Source: F1-120-MAGs118 sp013360535 (GTDB lineage: Bacteria; Planctomycetota; UBA1135; GCA-002686595). Taken from it: 64,000 nucleotides of DNA. The stretch is from contig JAPKHC010000009.1 of NCBI GenBank assembly GCA_026647215.1, forward strand, positions 62,001 through 126,000, in the 5' to 3' direction. Position 1 is the first letter of the stretch, and every line of letters begins with the position of its first letter. Below the pieces are notes generated by a model. It saw only the letters and a program-made list of their open reading frames with translations. It made no database searches and was not told the origin of the DNA. This document shows positions 9,605 through 18,856 of the stretch, one piece after another. The position numbers and the translations under genes are program-made.

Positions 9605-12193
9605 ATGCGTTTGCGCTTCCTCTTCCTGCCGGCCATCGCCGCCTCCCTCGCCCCCGCCTGCCAGACGACCGAGACCAAGCTCGCCCCTGCGCCGAGCGAA
9701 GGTGCGGCGGAGCTGGTGGCCGCTCACGCCGAACCGAAGGCCGAAGCCCTCATCGCGGTGACCCCCGCGGCGCAGGACGAGCGCGCGGAGATCGAGCTGC
9801 GCGCCGACCGGGCCAAGGTCCTCGCCGGCGAGTACATCAAGATCGGTGACAAGAAGCGCGACGAAGGCGACATCGCCGCCGCCCTGTCCCAGTACTCCAA
9901 CGCCCTCGAGGTCGACCCGACCAGCGCGGATGCCCGCGACCGCCTCGCGCGCGTCAAGGCGCTGATGGGCGACAAGTACATGTCGATGGGCGAGCAGTTC
10001 CTCGACGCCAAGGAGCGCGAGATCGTCCGCCGCGCCCAGGCGCAGATGGCCGCCGAAGAAGCGGTCAAGCGCGCCGAAGTCGCCATGTCGAAGGGCGACT
10101 ACGCGGCCGCCGTCGGCGCCTTCCGCGAGGCCGACTCGATCCTCTACTGGCACCCGCTGATCGCCAAGGAATCGCTCGACTCCAAGGTCATCAACGGCCG
10201 CCTGAACGACGCCCTCGACCAGCTCGAGGCCTCGCGCAAGGCCGAAGCCGCCGCCAAGGTCGCCGCGGCGCAGGCCGAAGCGGCCGCCAAGGAAGAGGAA
10301 GTCCGCAACTACCGCGCGAACAAGCTGCGCACGCTGTTCGAGGACGCCAACCGCGCCTTCATGGCGGACAAGTACTCGCAGGCTGAAGCGCTGTGCGAGC
10401 AGATCCTGCTGGAAGACCCGGCCAACTCCGCCGCGACCAAGCTGCGCGACGCCGCGGCCCTCGCCCGCCACACCAAGACCGGCGACGAGACCCTCAAGCG
10501 CTACCGCGAGCAGTGGCAGATCACCTTCGACGAGCTCGACACCATGGACGTCCCGCAGGTGACGCCGCTGGTGTTCGACGACCTCCGTCGCTGGGCCGAA
10601 GTTTCCAAGCGCCAGCCGCTCGAGTTCACCGCCAAGGCCGCCGACGCCTCGGCCGACACCAACGCGGTGCTCGAGCGCCTTTCGTCGGTCCGCTTCTCGC
10701 CCCGCTTCCGCACGGCGGACGGCTCGGGCGTGCCGCTGGTCGAGGTCGCGAGCTTCCTGCAGAACCTGACCGGCGTGAACTTCCTCGTGTCCGCCAAGGT
10801 CACCGAGGAGCTCGACGAGGAGCAGCAGCAGGTCGCGCTCGACCTCTCCGAGCGCAGCGTCCGCAACGTGCTCGAGCTGATCACGGAGACGCACGACGGC
10901 CTGCGCTGGAAGGTCCAGGACGGCGTCGTCAAGTTCGTCACCAAGGAAGAGACGCACGGCAACCAGATCCTGAAGATGTACGAGGTCCGGGACATCATCC
11001 ACCCGGTCCCGTCCTTCCCCGGCCGCGAGATCAACATCAGCCCCTCGGGCGGTCTCGAGCAGCCGGACGAGGAAATTGAGGAACGCGAGGGACTGGTCGT
11101 CACCTCCGACGCCCTCGAGACGCTCATCCGCGACAACGTCTCGCCCGAGAGCTGGAACGAGGACCCGCAGAACTCGGTGCGCATCACCGAGGCCGGCACG
11201 ATGGTCGTCAACCAAACGCCCGAAGTGCAGGAGATGATCAAGCGCCTGCTCGACGACCTGCGCGAGGCGACCGGCATCATGGTCGACATCCAGGCGCGCT
11301 TCCTGCGCGTCGAGGACAACTTCCTCGAGGACATCGGCGTCGACTTCCGCGGCCTCGGCCAGCCGGGCCTGGGCACGAACACGTTCATCAACGACTTCGG
11401 CGACGCCTCGACCCAGGCCGACCTCGGCAAGGAAATCGGTCAGGGCAACGACCTGGGCGCGTTCTACGACGACGGCCAGGACGGTGACCTCCGCACGCGC
11501 GTCGAGAACCTCTACGACCTCGGCCTCGGCAATGCCGACGTGCTGCAGGCCTCGGGTGGCCTCTCGTTCTCGTGGTCCTACCTGAACGACCTGCAGCTCC
11601 AGATGGTGCTGCGCGCCGTGTCCAAGTCCGAGCGCCGCGAGATCGTGACGAGCCCCAAGGTGCTCGTGTTCAACACGGCCCGCGCGAACCTCTCGGTCAT
11701 GAACCAGGTCGCCTACGTCGCCGACTTCGACGTCGAGATCGCGCAGGCGGCCTCGATCGCCGACCCGATCGTCGAGGTGGTCTCGGACGGCGTCGTGCTC
11801 GACGTGCGCCCGGTGGTGTCGGCCGACCGCCGCTTCATCATGATGGAGCTGCGCCCGACCGTCGCGACGCTCAAGCGCCCGATGAAGGAACTGGCCACGA
11901 CGCTGGGCAGCCAGAACGCGGTCACGATCCAGCTGCCGGAGCTCGACATCCAGCGCGTCCGCACCACGGTGCCGATGCCGGACGGCTCGACGGTCATGCT
12001 CGGTGGCCTCAAGGTCAGCGAGAAGCAGGACCTGCGCTCGGGCATCCCGATCATCAACGACATCCCGATCGTGCGCTTCCTGTTCGGCCGCCAGGGCACC
12101 TACGCGGCGAACCAGAAGCTCCTGATCCTCGTCACGGCGACGATCGTGATCCCCGAAGAGCGCGAGCCGCTGCCGTCGCAGCTCGGCCAGTAG
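9605..12193 (+). CDS. Secretin-like outer-membrane lipoprotein with TPR N-terminus (copy 1)
   Basis: 862 residues. Lipoprotein signal MRLRFLFLPAIAASLAPAC, then TPR-type helices (about residues 75-290) with an Ala/Glu coiled coil. A secretin N-domain-like region follows (about 345-560; FLQNLTGVNFLVSAKV, LVVTSDALETLI). The C-terminal secretin core runs from about 570 to 850 and includes the signature PDGSTVMLGGLKVSEKQD and the segment AYVADFDVEIAQ...IADP...GVVLDVRP. Secretins form outer-membrane rings in type II/III secretion, pili and phage export. Here no secretion ATPase or pseudopilin is nearby. Instead two TPR proteins, ExbB/ExbD and a second secretin-like gene follow in the same direction. 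A hairpin ends the unit at 12218-12253. Confidence 0.88.
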   Translation: MRLRFLFLPAIAASLAPACQTTETKLAPAPSEGAAELVAAHAEPKAEALIAVTPAAQDERAEIELRADRAKVLAGEYIKIGDKKRDEGDIAAALSQYSNALEVDPTSADARDRLARVKALMGDKYMSMGEQFLDAKEREIVRRAQAQMAAEEAVKRAEVAMSKGDYAAAVGAFREADSILYWHPLIAKESLDSKVINGRLNDALDQLEASRKAEAAAKVAAAQAEAAAKEEEVRNYRANKLRTLFEDANRAFMADKYSQAEALCEQILLEDPANSAATKLRDAAALARHTKTGDETLKRYREQWQITFDELDTMDVPQVTPLVFDDLRRWAEVSKRQPLEFTAKAADASADTNAVLERLSSVRFSPRFRTADGSGVPLVEVASFLQNLTGVNFLVSAKVTEELDEEQQQVALDLSERSVRNVLELITETHDGLRWKVQDGVVKFVTKEETHGNQILKMYEVRDIIHPVPSFPGREINISPSGGLEQPDEEIEEREGLVVTSDALETLIRDNVSPESWNEDPQNSVRITEAGTMVVNQTPEVQEMIKRLLDDLREATGIMVDIQARFLRVEDNFLEDIGVDFRGLGQPGLGTNTFINDFGDASTQADLGKEIGQGNDLGAFYDDGQDGDLRTRVENLYDLGLGNADVLQASGGLSFSWSYLNDLQLQMVLRAVSKSERREIVTSPKVLVFNTARANLSVMNQVAYVADFDVEIAQAASIADPIVEVVSDGVVLDVRPVVSADRRFIMMELRPTVATLKRPMKELATTLGSQNAVTIQLPELDIQRVRTTVPMPDGSTVMLGGLKVSEKQDLRSGIPIINDIPIVRFLFGRQGTYAANQKLLILVTATIVIPEEREPLPSQLGQ

Positions 12194-12217
12194 CCTTCGG
12201 CTCCCGACTCTGCCCTT

Positions 12218-12253
12218 CCGCGGGCCCGGCGCTCTCGAGCACCGGGCCCGCGG
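12218..12253 (+). terminator. Perfect 12-bp hairpin after the first secretin gene
   Basis: CCGCGGGCCCGG (12218-12229) pairs perfectly with CCGGGCCCGCGG (12242-12253) around a 12-base loop. It begins 25 bases after the stop codon and is followed by TGTTGTT rather than a clean T tract. The very stable stem and its place support a transcription terminator or 3'-end stabiliser. Confidence 0.6.
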
Positions 12254-12339
12254 TGTTGTTCGCGAATGGCTCGCGCAAGGAAGGCCGTGATCGAACGCGG
12301 GACGAGTCCGTGAGCCGCAGCCCGCGGGCGTGGATTCGC

Positions 12340-12361
12340 TGCGCGTGCGCGCACTTTTTTT
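12340..12361 (+). terminator. Short GC hairpin followed by seven T
   Basis: TGCGCG (12340-12345) faces CGCGCA (12348-12353) and is followed by C and seven T at 12355-12361. A T7 run is exceptional in this GC-rich window. The stem is short with a 2-base loop, so the real fold may use flanking bases (CGCAG at 12317-12321 with CTGCG at 12338-12342). Candidate intrinsic terminator acting as backup to the hairpin at 12218 or ending a separate small RNA. Confidence 0.4.
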
Positions 12362-12651
12362 GGCGGCGAGAGGGGCACGGAAGTCGGGGAACTTCGTACC
12401 ATCCGCGCCCCTGTCCCACGCTGGCACGGCTCCTCACCCGGAGGCGTGCGGGCGTTGCTCTCTCGAGGCTGGCCTGCTCCCCGCGTGGGAACCGGCCGCC
12501 GAACAAACTGCGTAGCCGCCCCGGTGCGGCACGGGTAAAGATCGGAACGTTGGATTTCCGGCGCGGCGCGTCCCGTCTGGAGTTCCACGAGCGTCCGGTT
12601 CCGTGCCCGACGGGCCCGACTCGCCCCTGCCCCATCCCCCATCACCCGCCC

Positions 12652-15546
12652 ATGCGTCGTCCCCTGTCGTTCGGACTGGTCTTCGCCTTCACCACGGCCT
12701 CGCTCTTCGGTCAGAAGAGTGAAGCCGAGCAGCGCGCGGACATCGCCTTCGCCAAGGGTCTGGCGGAGATGGGATTTGTCGGCCTCTCGGAAGAGGTCAT
12801 CCGCTCGGTCGAGTCCGCGGGCCTCTCGGGCACGCTGGCCGAGGAAGTCGCGCTCCTGCGCTGCGACACGCTCTACGACGCGGCCAAGGCCAACGCCAGC
12901 CAGCGCGAGAAGCTGCTCAAGCAGGCCGTCGATGGCTATCAGGCCTTCCTCGACAAGTACAAGAGCTTCGGCAACGAGGACCTGCTCGCGCGTGCGCAGA
13001 CCAGCGCGGTCGAAGTCGACGGCGCCTATGCGCGCATCCTGAGCGCCAGCCTCGAGGACCTCGCGGGCGAGGAGCTCACCAAGCGCCGCGACGAGGCGCG
13101 CAAGTTCCTCGAGGGCGCGGTCGGCCGCGTCAACGACCTGATCCGCGAGCAGGAAGAGCTCGAAAAGGGCGAGGACTACAGCGAGACCCAGCGGCGGCGC
13201 ATGTTCCAGCTGCTCCTGAACGGCGCCGAGCTCAACCTGCAGCTCGCCGGCGTGCAGGAGCTGCCGACGACCTTCGGCATCGCCGAAAACATGTTCATCA
13301 AGCTCTCGGACAAGGCCGGTGAAGGCACTCCGTGGAGCCTGCGCGCGTTCATCGGCATCGGCGACGTCTACTCGGCGCGCGCGGCGCGCGAAGAGGACTT
13401 CGCCGCGGCGAAGAAGCTCTACGAGGAAGCGGCTGGCTACTACGAGTTCGCCGTCGACTTCTCGATGCCCAAGGACCTCGAGGCCTGGAAGGTCGCCTCG
13501 GCGGAAATGGACCAGAACGAGAAGCAGTCGCGCTTCCTGTTCCTCCAGCTCGGCACGCCCGGCCTGATCAAGTCCTGGCTCTCGGCCGGCGACACCAAGA
13601 GCGCCGTCGAGAACGCGCTGCACTTCGTCAACACGTGGAAGCGCGAAGGCCTCGACCTGATCCAGCCGCAGGGCTACATGGCGCTGCTCGACGTCGCGCA
13701 GGCGCTCGTCGACGCCGGTGGTTTCCTCGGCGGCAACCCGGCGTCCGGCGACCTGAAGTGGTACGAGACGCAGGAAGAGATCGCGGCCGCGGGCCTGCCG
13801 AAGACGCGCCAGCGCACGACGCTCGACCACGCGCTCTCGCTCGCGCAGGCCGTCTCGACCGAGAAGGAAAACAAGGGCACCAACCTGCAGATCCGCGCCC
13901 AGCGCGTGATCGGCACGATCATCCAGCGCCCGGGCGTCAAGGTCGACCCGTCGGTCCTGATCGACGCCGCCAAGGGCGAGTTCGCGGCGAGCAACTGGAG
14001 CGCCGCCATCGACGGCTTCAAGCGCACGGTCTCGGCGCTCGCTTTGCAGGACCAGGCGACGCAGCAGGAGAAGATGCCCGAGGTGCTGTGGCACATCGCG
14101 CGCAGCTACCAGCGCATGGACCGCACGCTCGAGGCGGCGGCGGTGTACGAGTACACGCTCGATGCGTGGCGCGGCGACCCGGTGTTCGACAAGAACAGCG
14201 CGCAGGGCCTGTACGACTGCGCGCAGCTCCTCAAGAAGGCCGTCAAGGGTGACGCCACGATCGACGCGCTGGCCCAGCGTGCGGACGACCGCATGAAGGA
14301 AGTCGGCTCGGACAGCGGCGAGATCGACTTCCGCGACGCGGAGAAGCTCTTCGCCGCGAACGACTTCGAACGCGCGAAGGCCAAGTACGCGACGGTCTCG
14401 ACCGGCACGGTGAGTTACGACAAGGCGCTGGTCAACGTCGGCCTGTGCGACTTCAAGCTCGGGCGCTACGCGGACGCGATCAAGGTCTTCGAGAACTACC
14501 TCACGAAGTACCTGAAGAGCGCCGAGTCGGCGACGACGGACGCGCGCCGCATCGGCAAGCGCAAGGAAGCGACGGCGACGGCGCGCTTCTACTGGGGCCT
14601 GTCGGAGTTCGAGCTCGCGGGCTCGGGCTCGGGCTCGTGGCAGAAGGTCGTCGACGTGCTCGGCACCTTCCAGGACGAGTTCCCCGAGCAGAACCAGCTC
14701 GCTCCGGCCGCGATGTACCGCGTGCTGATCGCCTACGGCCGCCTCAACCAGCAGGCCAAGGTCAAGTCGCTGCTCGGGCTGATGCTGACGAGCTTCCCCG
14801 ACAGCAAGTGGACGGGCCTCGGCGCGACCGAGTCCTACAAGATGCTCAAGGCGCAGTTCGACGCGGAGAAGGATCCTGCCAAGCAGGCCACGATCGAGCG
14901 CGAGATGGCGGAGAACCTGCAGGTGCTCAACCGCACCAGCTCCAAGCCCGCCTTCCCGAACATGCGTCAGGAGTCACGCCACTGGATGAACCTCGCCGAG
15001 TGGGCCACCGCCGAAGAAGTGCTGCAGCGCATCGTCAAGCAGTTCTCGGCCGACCCCAAGCTGGCCGAGGACATGACCAAGCGCGTGCTGCCCGACCTCG
15101 GTGAGGCGCTGCTGCGCCAGAAGAAGGTCGTGGACGCGATGACCGTGCTCGACCCGCTGGTCAAGGACGAGAAAAACAAGGCCTCGAAGTCGACCGCCTT
15201 CGACTACGTGCAGGCGGTCGGTGGCTGGCTCGAGGTCCAAGGCACGAAGGTGCTCGAGAACGCCGGGGGCGCGACCAAGAAGGAAGACTTCGAGGGCGCG
15301 ATCAAGCCGCTCATCCAGCTCGTCGAGGGCACCGAGAAGTGGACGACCGAGTGGTACGGCTACAAGGCGCAGCAGATCTACTTCGTGCTGCGCTGGTCGG
15401 CGCTCGACGGCAAGCAGATGGACACCGCCCGCGAGCTGATGAACTACATGACGACCCAGATCGGGGGCGCCGCGCAGTTCAAGGCGGACGGCATGCCCGA
15501 GGACACGCGGGCCAAGTTCCTGTGGCTCGCGTCGAAGGTGAAGTGA
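12652..15546 (+). CDS. Large secreted TPR-repeat protein
   Basis: 964 residues from ATG 12652, chosen because it begins a signal peptide (MRRPLSFGLVFAFTTASLFG, cleavage near GQK). The rest is almost entirely helical repeats of TPR type, for example around residues 440-490 (AASNWSAAIDGFKRT; HIARSYQRMDRTLEAAAVYEY) and 560-640 (EKLFAANDFERAKAKYATV; LGRYADAIKVFENYL). It should be a periplasmic scaffold. It lies between the secretin-like gene and a second TPR gene, so a role in assembling or bridging the envelope complex is a reasonable inference. There is no catalytic motif. Confidence 0.85.
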   Translation: MRRPLSFGLVFAFTTASLFGQKSEAEQRADIAFAKGLAEMGFVGLSEEVIRSVESAGLSGTLAEEVALLRCDTLYDAAKANASQREKLLKQAVDGYQAFLDKYKSFGNEDLLARAQTSAVEVDGAYARILSASLEDLAGEELTKRRDEARKFLEGAVGRVNDLIREQEELEKGEDYSETQRRRMFQLLLNGAELNLQLAGVQELPTTFGIAENMFIKLSDKAGEGTPWSLRAFIGIGDVYSARAAREEDFAAAKKLYEEAAGYYEFAVDFSMPKDLEAWKVASAEMDQNEKQSRFLFLQLGTPGLIKSWLSAGDTKSAVENALHFVNTWKREGLDLIQPQGYMALLDVAQALVDAGGFLGGNPASGDLKWYETQEEIAAAGLPKTRQRTTLDHALSLAQAVSTEKENKGTNLQIRAQRVIGTIIQRPGVKVDPSVLIDAAKGEFAASNWSAAIDGFKRTVSALALQDQATQQEKMPEVLWHIARSYQRMDRTLEAAAVYEYTLDAWRGDPVFDKNSAQGLYDCAQLLKKAVKGDATIDALAQRADDRMKEVGSDSGEIDFRDAEKLFAANDFERAKAKYATVSTGTVSYDKALVNVGLCDFKLGRYADAIKVFENYLTKYLKSAESATTDARRIGKRKEATATARFYWGLSEFELAGSGSGSWQKVVDVLGTFQDEFPEQNQLAPAAMYRVLIAYGRLNQQAKVKSLLGLMLTSFPDSKWTGLGATESYKMLKAQFDAEKDPAKQATIEREMAENLQVLNRTSSKPAFPNMRQESRHWMNLAEWATAEEVLQRIVKQFSADPKLAEDMTKRVLPDLGEALLRQKKVVDAMTVLDPLVKDEKNKASKSTAFDYVQAVGGWLEVQGTKVLENAGGATKKEDFEGAIKPLIQLVEGTEKWTTEWYGYKAQQIYFVLRWSALDGKQMDTARELMNYMTTQIGGAAQFKADGMPEDTRAKFLWLASKVK

Positions 15547-15562
15547 GCTTCCGCGCGCCCGT

Positions 15563-15589
15563 TGTGAGTCCCTCGTACCCCGCTAGAAT
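15563..15589 (+). promoter_or_regulatory. Candidate promoter for the second TPR gene
   Basis: TTGTGA, a 16-base spacer and TAGAAT (ending at 15589) lie just before the gene. The -10 matches 5 of 6 consensus bases. Transcription would begin near 15596, about seven bases before ATG 15603. An ATG at 15588 overlaps the -10 box, which favours 15603 as the start. Confidence 0.35.
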
Positions 15590-15602
15590 GCCCGCCCCCG
15601 CC

Positions 15603-16832
15603 ATGCGTCGAACCGCCCTCTTCGCGCTCCTCGTCCTCGGCACGCTGACCCCCGCCTTCGCCTCCGGCGCGGCCAGCCCTTCCTCCGCTTCCGGCGCAGC
15701 CTCGTCCTCCGCTTCCGGCGCAGCCTCGTCCTTGGCGTTCGGCGAGGGCGGCCGTCCCGACCGTGTCTACGTCAAGAACAAGCGCGACGGCTCGGTCAGC
15801 GCGGTGAGCGGCGTGGTCAAGCGCTACGAGCTCGGCAAGGTGACGGTCGCCGTCGCCGCCAAGGAAAACAGCTACGACGCGCTCCAGATCCAGAGCGTCG
15901 AATGGGGCGAGGCTCCCCCGTCGTTCCACGACGGCCACGTGTACGCCGAACGTGGCGCCTGGGCCGACGCCGCCAAGAGCTTCCGCGTCGCCGCGGGTGA
16001 CGCGAGCGCGCGCGACGTCGTCAAGGCGGCGGCGAAGCACCACCTCGCCGAGGCGCTGCTGATGGGCGGCGCCGAAGACCCGACGCGCTTCACCGAGGCC
16101 GCCAAGGAGGCGCAGGAGTACCTCGCCGCCTTCGCCACCAGCCTCGAGGTCCCGCAGGTGCGCATGCTGCACGCGCGCGCGCTGTGGCTGTCCGGCAAGC
16201 CGGCCGAGGCGGGTGCCGCCTACCGCGCGATCCACGCCGAGCTCAAGGGCGACACGCCGACGGAAGGCTACGACAAGCTCCTGTGCCTGCAGGCCGGCAT
16301 TCAGGCCGGCCGAGCGCTGCTCGAGGCCAAGGACACGCTGGGCGCGCGCGAGGTGTTCACGTCGCTCGAGGGGCAGGCCGGTCCGCTCGTCGCCGGCGCC
16401 GCGGCCGATGATCCGACGAAGCCGCACCTGCAGGCGATCGCCGACGAGGCCACGCTCGGCTCGGGTTACGTCGACCTCGCCGCCGGCCAGTCCAAGCAGG
16501 CCCTGACCTTCTTCACGGCGCGCTTCAACCAGCTGCGCGGCGACACGCCGGCCTCGGCCCGCTTCGCGATCCTGCTGGGTTACGGCGAGGCGCTCCTCGC
16601 CGAAGGCAAGGCGCGCGAGGCGGCCCTGCAGCTCGCCAAGGTCGTCGGGCTCGACTCCGACCGTGACCGTGCGCTGCGAGCCTCGGTCAAGCTCGCCGAG
16701 GCTTACACCAAGCTGCCCGACGCGGACGCGCGCACGCAGGCCTGCTCGCGCGTCAAGGACGTGCTCTCCACGGGCGGCGACAGCCCCGCCTCGGTGCGCG
16801 CCCGCCAACTCGCCAAGGAGCTGGGCTGCTAA
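15603..16832 (+). CDS. Secreted TPR-like protein with Ser/Ala/Gly repeat near the N-terminus
   Basis: 409 residues from ATG 15603, with an alternative ATG at 15588. Signal peptide MRRTALFALLVLGTLTPAFA is followed by a low-complexity SASGAASS repeat, a short beta-rich segment (YVKNKRDGSVSAVSGVVKRY), and about 320 residues of TPR-like helices (YAERGAWADAAKSFRVAAGD; FATSLEVPQVRMLHARALWL). No enzyme motif. It follows the large TPR gene by 56 bases and precedes exbB, so it probably belongs to the same envelope assembly. Confidence 0.8.
   Translation: MRRTALFALLVLGTLTPAFASGAASPSSASGAASSSASGAASSLAFGEGGRPDRVYVKNKRDGSVSAVSGVVKRYELGKVTVAVAAKENSYDALQIQSVEWGEAPPSFHDGHVYAERGAWADAAKSFRVAAGDASARDVVKAAAKHHLAEALLMGGAEDPTRFTEAAKEAQEYLAAFATSLEVPQVRMLHARALWLSGKPAEAGAAYRAIHAELKGDTPTEGYDKLLCLQAGIQAGRALLEAKDTLGAREVFTSLEGQAGPLVAGAAADDPTKPHLQAIADEATLGSGYVDLAAGQSKQALTFFTARFNQLRGDTPASARFAILLGYGEALLAEGKAREAALQLAKVVGLDSDRDRALRASVKLAEAYTKLPDADARTQACSRVKDVLSTGGDSPASVRARQLAKELGC
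15681..15728 (+). repeat. Two exact tandem copies of a 24-bp unit
   Basis: The 24-base unit at 15681-15704 is repeated exactly at 15705-15728, with a degraded copy just before it. It encodes the SASGAASS linker behind the signal peptide of the secreted TPR protein. It is likely to vary in copy number by slippage and should be a flexible spacer. Confidence 0.85.
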
Positions 16833-16947
16833 GCTCTGCTCCCGATCCATCCCGTTCCCCCCTCAAGCCCCCCATCCGGGAGGGCCTGAGGTAGACCAGG
16901 GTCCCACCACCTCTTCTCTCTCATCCCATCTCCAGGAGTCCCCGGGT

Positions 16948-17697
16948 ATGTCGTTCCGTTCCCTCCGTTCTCGCGCGCTCCCCGCGCTGGCCGTCCTGCT
17001 GACGGCGTCGCTGCCGCTGTTCGCCCAGGAAGGTGGCGAGGCCGCCGCTGCGGCCCCCGCCGCTGAGGGCGGCTCGCTCTCGATCGGCGACCTGATCGTC
17101 GCGTCGGGCTTCATCGGCTGGTTCATCATCGCGTTGTCGATCGTGACGCTGGCCGTCATCATCGAGGCCTACGTGACGCTCGCGCGCGAGAAGCTCGCGC
17201 CGCCGGCGGTGGTCGACGAGATCCAGAGCCTGTTCGAAGAAGGCCAGTTCCAGGAAGCCATGGAACTGTGCGAGAACGAACCGAGCTTCTTCACCCGCGT
17301 CTGCGGCGCCGGCATCGCCAAGATCGGTCACCCCTTCGAGGTCATCCAGTCCGCGATCCAAGAGATGGGCGACGAGGAGTCGATCCGCCTCAACCAGAAG
17401 ATCGGCTGGATCTCGGTCCTCGCGGCCGTCTCCCCGATGCTCGGCCTGTTCGGCACGGTGCAGGGCATGATCGCGTCCTTCCACGTCATCGCGAACACCG
17501 CCAACCCGACGCCGGCGCAGCTCGCGAGCGGTATTTACGTCGCGCTCCTCACGACGTTCGAAGGTCTGATGGTGGCCATCCCCGCGACGGCCGCCTTCGC
17601 CTACCTGCGCAACCGCCTCGTCCGCAACATCATCGAGGTCGGTGCGATCGTCGAGGACCTGTTCGAGCGCTTCCGCCCGACCAGCAACAACGGCTGA
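16948..17697 (+). CDS. exbB: ExbB/TolQ/MotA family proton-channel protein
   Basis: 249 residues from ATG 16948, preceded by CCAGGAG. ExbB/TolQ proteins with ExbD/TolR form the inner-membrane proton channel that powers outer-membrane events. An N-terminal signal-like segment ending in SLPLFAQ and an Ala/Glu linker precede membrane helix 1 (about 49-76). A cytoplasmic domain follows, then helix 2 (about 150-175; AAVSPMLGLFGTVQGMIASF, the conserved proton-channel motif) and helix 3 (about 195-215). It is followed by two exbD genes. No tonB-like gene is visible, so the partner may be the nearby secretin-like or TPR proteins (inference). Confidence 0.93.
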   Translation: MSFRSLRSRALPALAVLLTASLPLFAQEGGEAAAAAPAAEGGSLSIGDLIVASGFIGWFIIALSIVTLAVIIEAYVTLAREKLAPPAVVDEIQSLFEEGQFQEAMELCENEPSFFTRVCGAGIAKIGHPFEVIQSAIQEMGDEESIRLNQKIGWISVLAAVSPMLGLFGTVQGMIASFHVIANTANPTPAQLASGIYVALLTTFEGLMVAIPATAAFAYLRNRLVRNIIEVGAIVEDLFERFRPTSNNG

Positions 17698-17816
17698 TCC
17701 CGGACTCCGGCCCCGCTCGCCGCCTGCTCCTCCCCCGAGGTCGGTAGGCGGCGGGCAAAGCCGGGGTACAAGCCTTCGAACCAGGCTCCCGCGCACCACA
17801 GGCCCAAGGGGGACCC

Positions 17817-18335
17817 ATGAAACTGTCCAAGACCAGCAACGGCGACGACATCGTGATGGACATGACGCCGATGATCGACGTCACGTTCCAGCTCATCATC
17901 TTCTTCATGCTCCTGATGGACATGAGCCAGAAGGATCTGGAGACGCTGGTGCTCCCGAAGGCCAAGGAGGCCGTCGAGGACAAGCCCAACCCGAACGATC
18001 CGCGTCCGGTCATCAACATCCTTCCCAGCGGGCAGATCCTCGTGAAGCGCGAGATCCTGTACGACCCGAAGAATGATGACGGCTACAAGAAGCTGAAGGA
18101 GTACCTCCTGATGCGCTCCCGCGCGATGCCGAAGGAACCGGTCGAGCCGGGCTCCTCGATCATCGCGCCGAGCAAGCCGATCCTCGTGCGCGCGGACCAG
18201 TCCACCCCCTTCAAGCACATCCAGAAGGTGATGGAGATCTGCGGTCTTCAGGACATCAAGATCTGGAAGATCGAGCTCGCCGCCAGTGAGCTCAAGGCCG
18301 AAGGTGCGGGAGCGCCCGCCGCAGGAGGCAACTAG
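17817..18335 (+). CDS. exbD: ExbD/TolR family biopolymer transport protein (first copy)
   Basis: 172 residues. One membrane helix near residues 18-38 carries the motif DMTPMIDVTFQLIIFFM; the Asp in PMID is the conserved proton-carrying residue of ExbD/TolR. A periplasmic domain follows (VINILPSGQILVKREIL), ending in an Ala/Gly tail. It lies 119 bases after exbB and two bases before the second exbD, in an obvious operon. It would form the channel with ExbB and work with the second copy as a heteromeric motor. Confidence 0.93.
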   Translation: MKLSKTSNGDDIVMDMTPMIDVTFQLIIFFMLLMDMSQKDLETLVLPKAKEAVEDKPNPNDPRPVINILPSGQILVKREILYDPKNDDGYKKLKEYLLMRSRAMPKEPVEPGSSIIAPSKPILVRADQSTPFKHIQKVMEICGLQDIKIWKIELAASELKAEGAGAPAAGGN

Positions 18336-18337
18336 CC

Positions 18338-18856
18338 ATGGGAATGGGTTCCAAGATTCCGCCCGAGGAAATCAAGGGTGACATGACGCCGATGATCGAC
18401 GTCGTGTTCCAGCTCCTGATCTTCTTCATGCTCACGATCAAGTTCAAGCTGCTCGAAGGCAAGCTCTCGGCCTACCTGCCCAAGGACGTCGGGGTCAACC
18501 AGACCCAGGCCGTGCCGAAGGAGAAGATCGAGATCAAGCTCAAGGTCGAGCGCGAAGGTTCCAAGCTGATGCCGGACGACTCCGGCAAGCCTTGGGGCGG
18601 CGAAGGCGCCTACAAGTACGGCCCTGACCGCGTGATCAAGTACTCGGTCGGACCGAAGGCCAGCAACGACCTCAAGGACATCGTTGCCCGCATCAAAGAA
18701 CTCTACAAGGTCGACCCCGACCAGTCGGTGACGATCGACCCGCTGCCGGGCTCGGTCTACGGCGACGTGGTCGCCGTCGTCGACGAGGTCCTCGGCGTCG
18801 GCTTCTCCGACATCTCGTTCATCGGCGACAAGTCGGCGCTGTACGAGAAGAAGTGA
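18338..18856 (+). CDS. exbD: ExbD/TolR family biopolymer transport protein (second copy)
   Basis: 172 residues from ATG 18338 with GCAGGAGG nine bases upstream. The same architecture as its neighbour: GDMTPMIDVVFQLLIFFM with the conserved Asp, then a periplasmic domain of different sequence (LSAYLPKDVGVNQTQ; VTIDPLPGSVYGDVVAVVDE). The two copies are clearly diverged, which suggests distinct roles rather than recent duplication. The operon ends at the hairpin at 18865-18898. Confidence 0.92.
   Translation: MGMGSKIPPEEIKGDMTPMIDVVFQLLIFFMLTIKFKLLEGKLSAYLPKDVGVNQTQAVPKEKIEIKLKVEREGSKLMPDDSGKPWGGEGAYKYGPDRVIKYSVGPKASNDLKDIVARIKELYKVDPDQSVTIDPLPGSVYGDVVAVVDEVLGVGFSDISFIGDKSALYEKK

Larger units (their letters stand above)
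12194..12651. other. 458-base intergenic region with two terminator-like hairpins
   Basis: Contains the hairpin at 12218-12253 and a second short hairpin with a seven-T tract at 12340-12361, then a leader for the TPR gene at 12652. TCCCAC occurs at 12414-12419 and inverted (GTGGGA) at 12485-12490. The stretch between the two hairpins could encode a small transcript, but I see no clear promoter for one. No protein gene is supported. Confidence 0.55.

Noticed and set aside
12340..12361. Sigma-independent small RNA ending at the T7 tract
   Set aside because: No promoter or conserved fold could be recognised between 12254 and 12340, so it is listed only as a terminator candidate.
17770..17816. 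tRNA-like T-arm (AGCCT-TCGAACC-AGGCT) before the first exbD
   Set aside because: The 5-bp stem and TTCGAA loop are suggestive, but the conserved G53/C61 pair is not in register. No acceptor, D-arm or anticodon arm can be folded on either strand.
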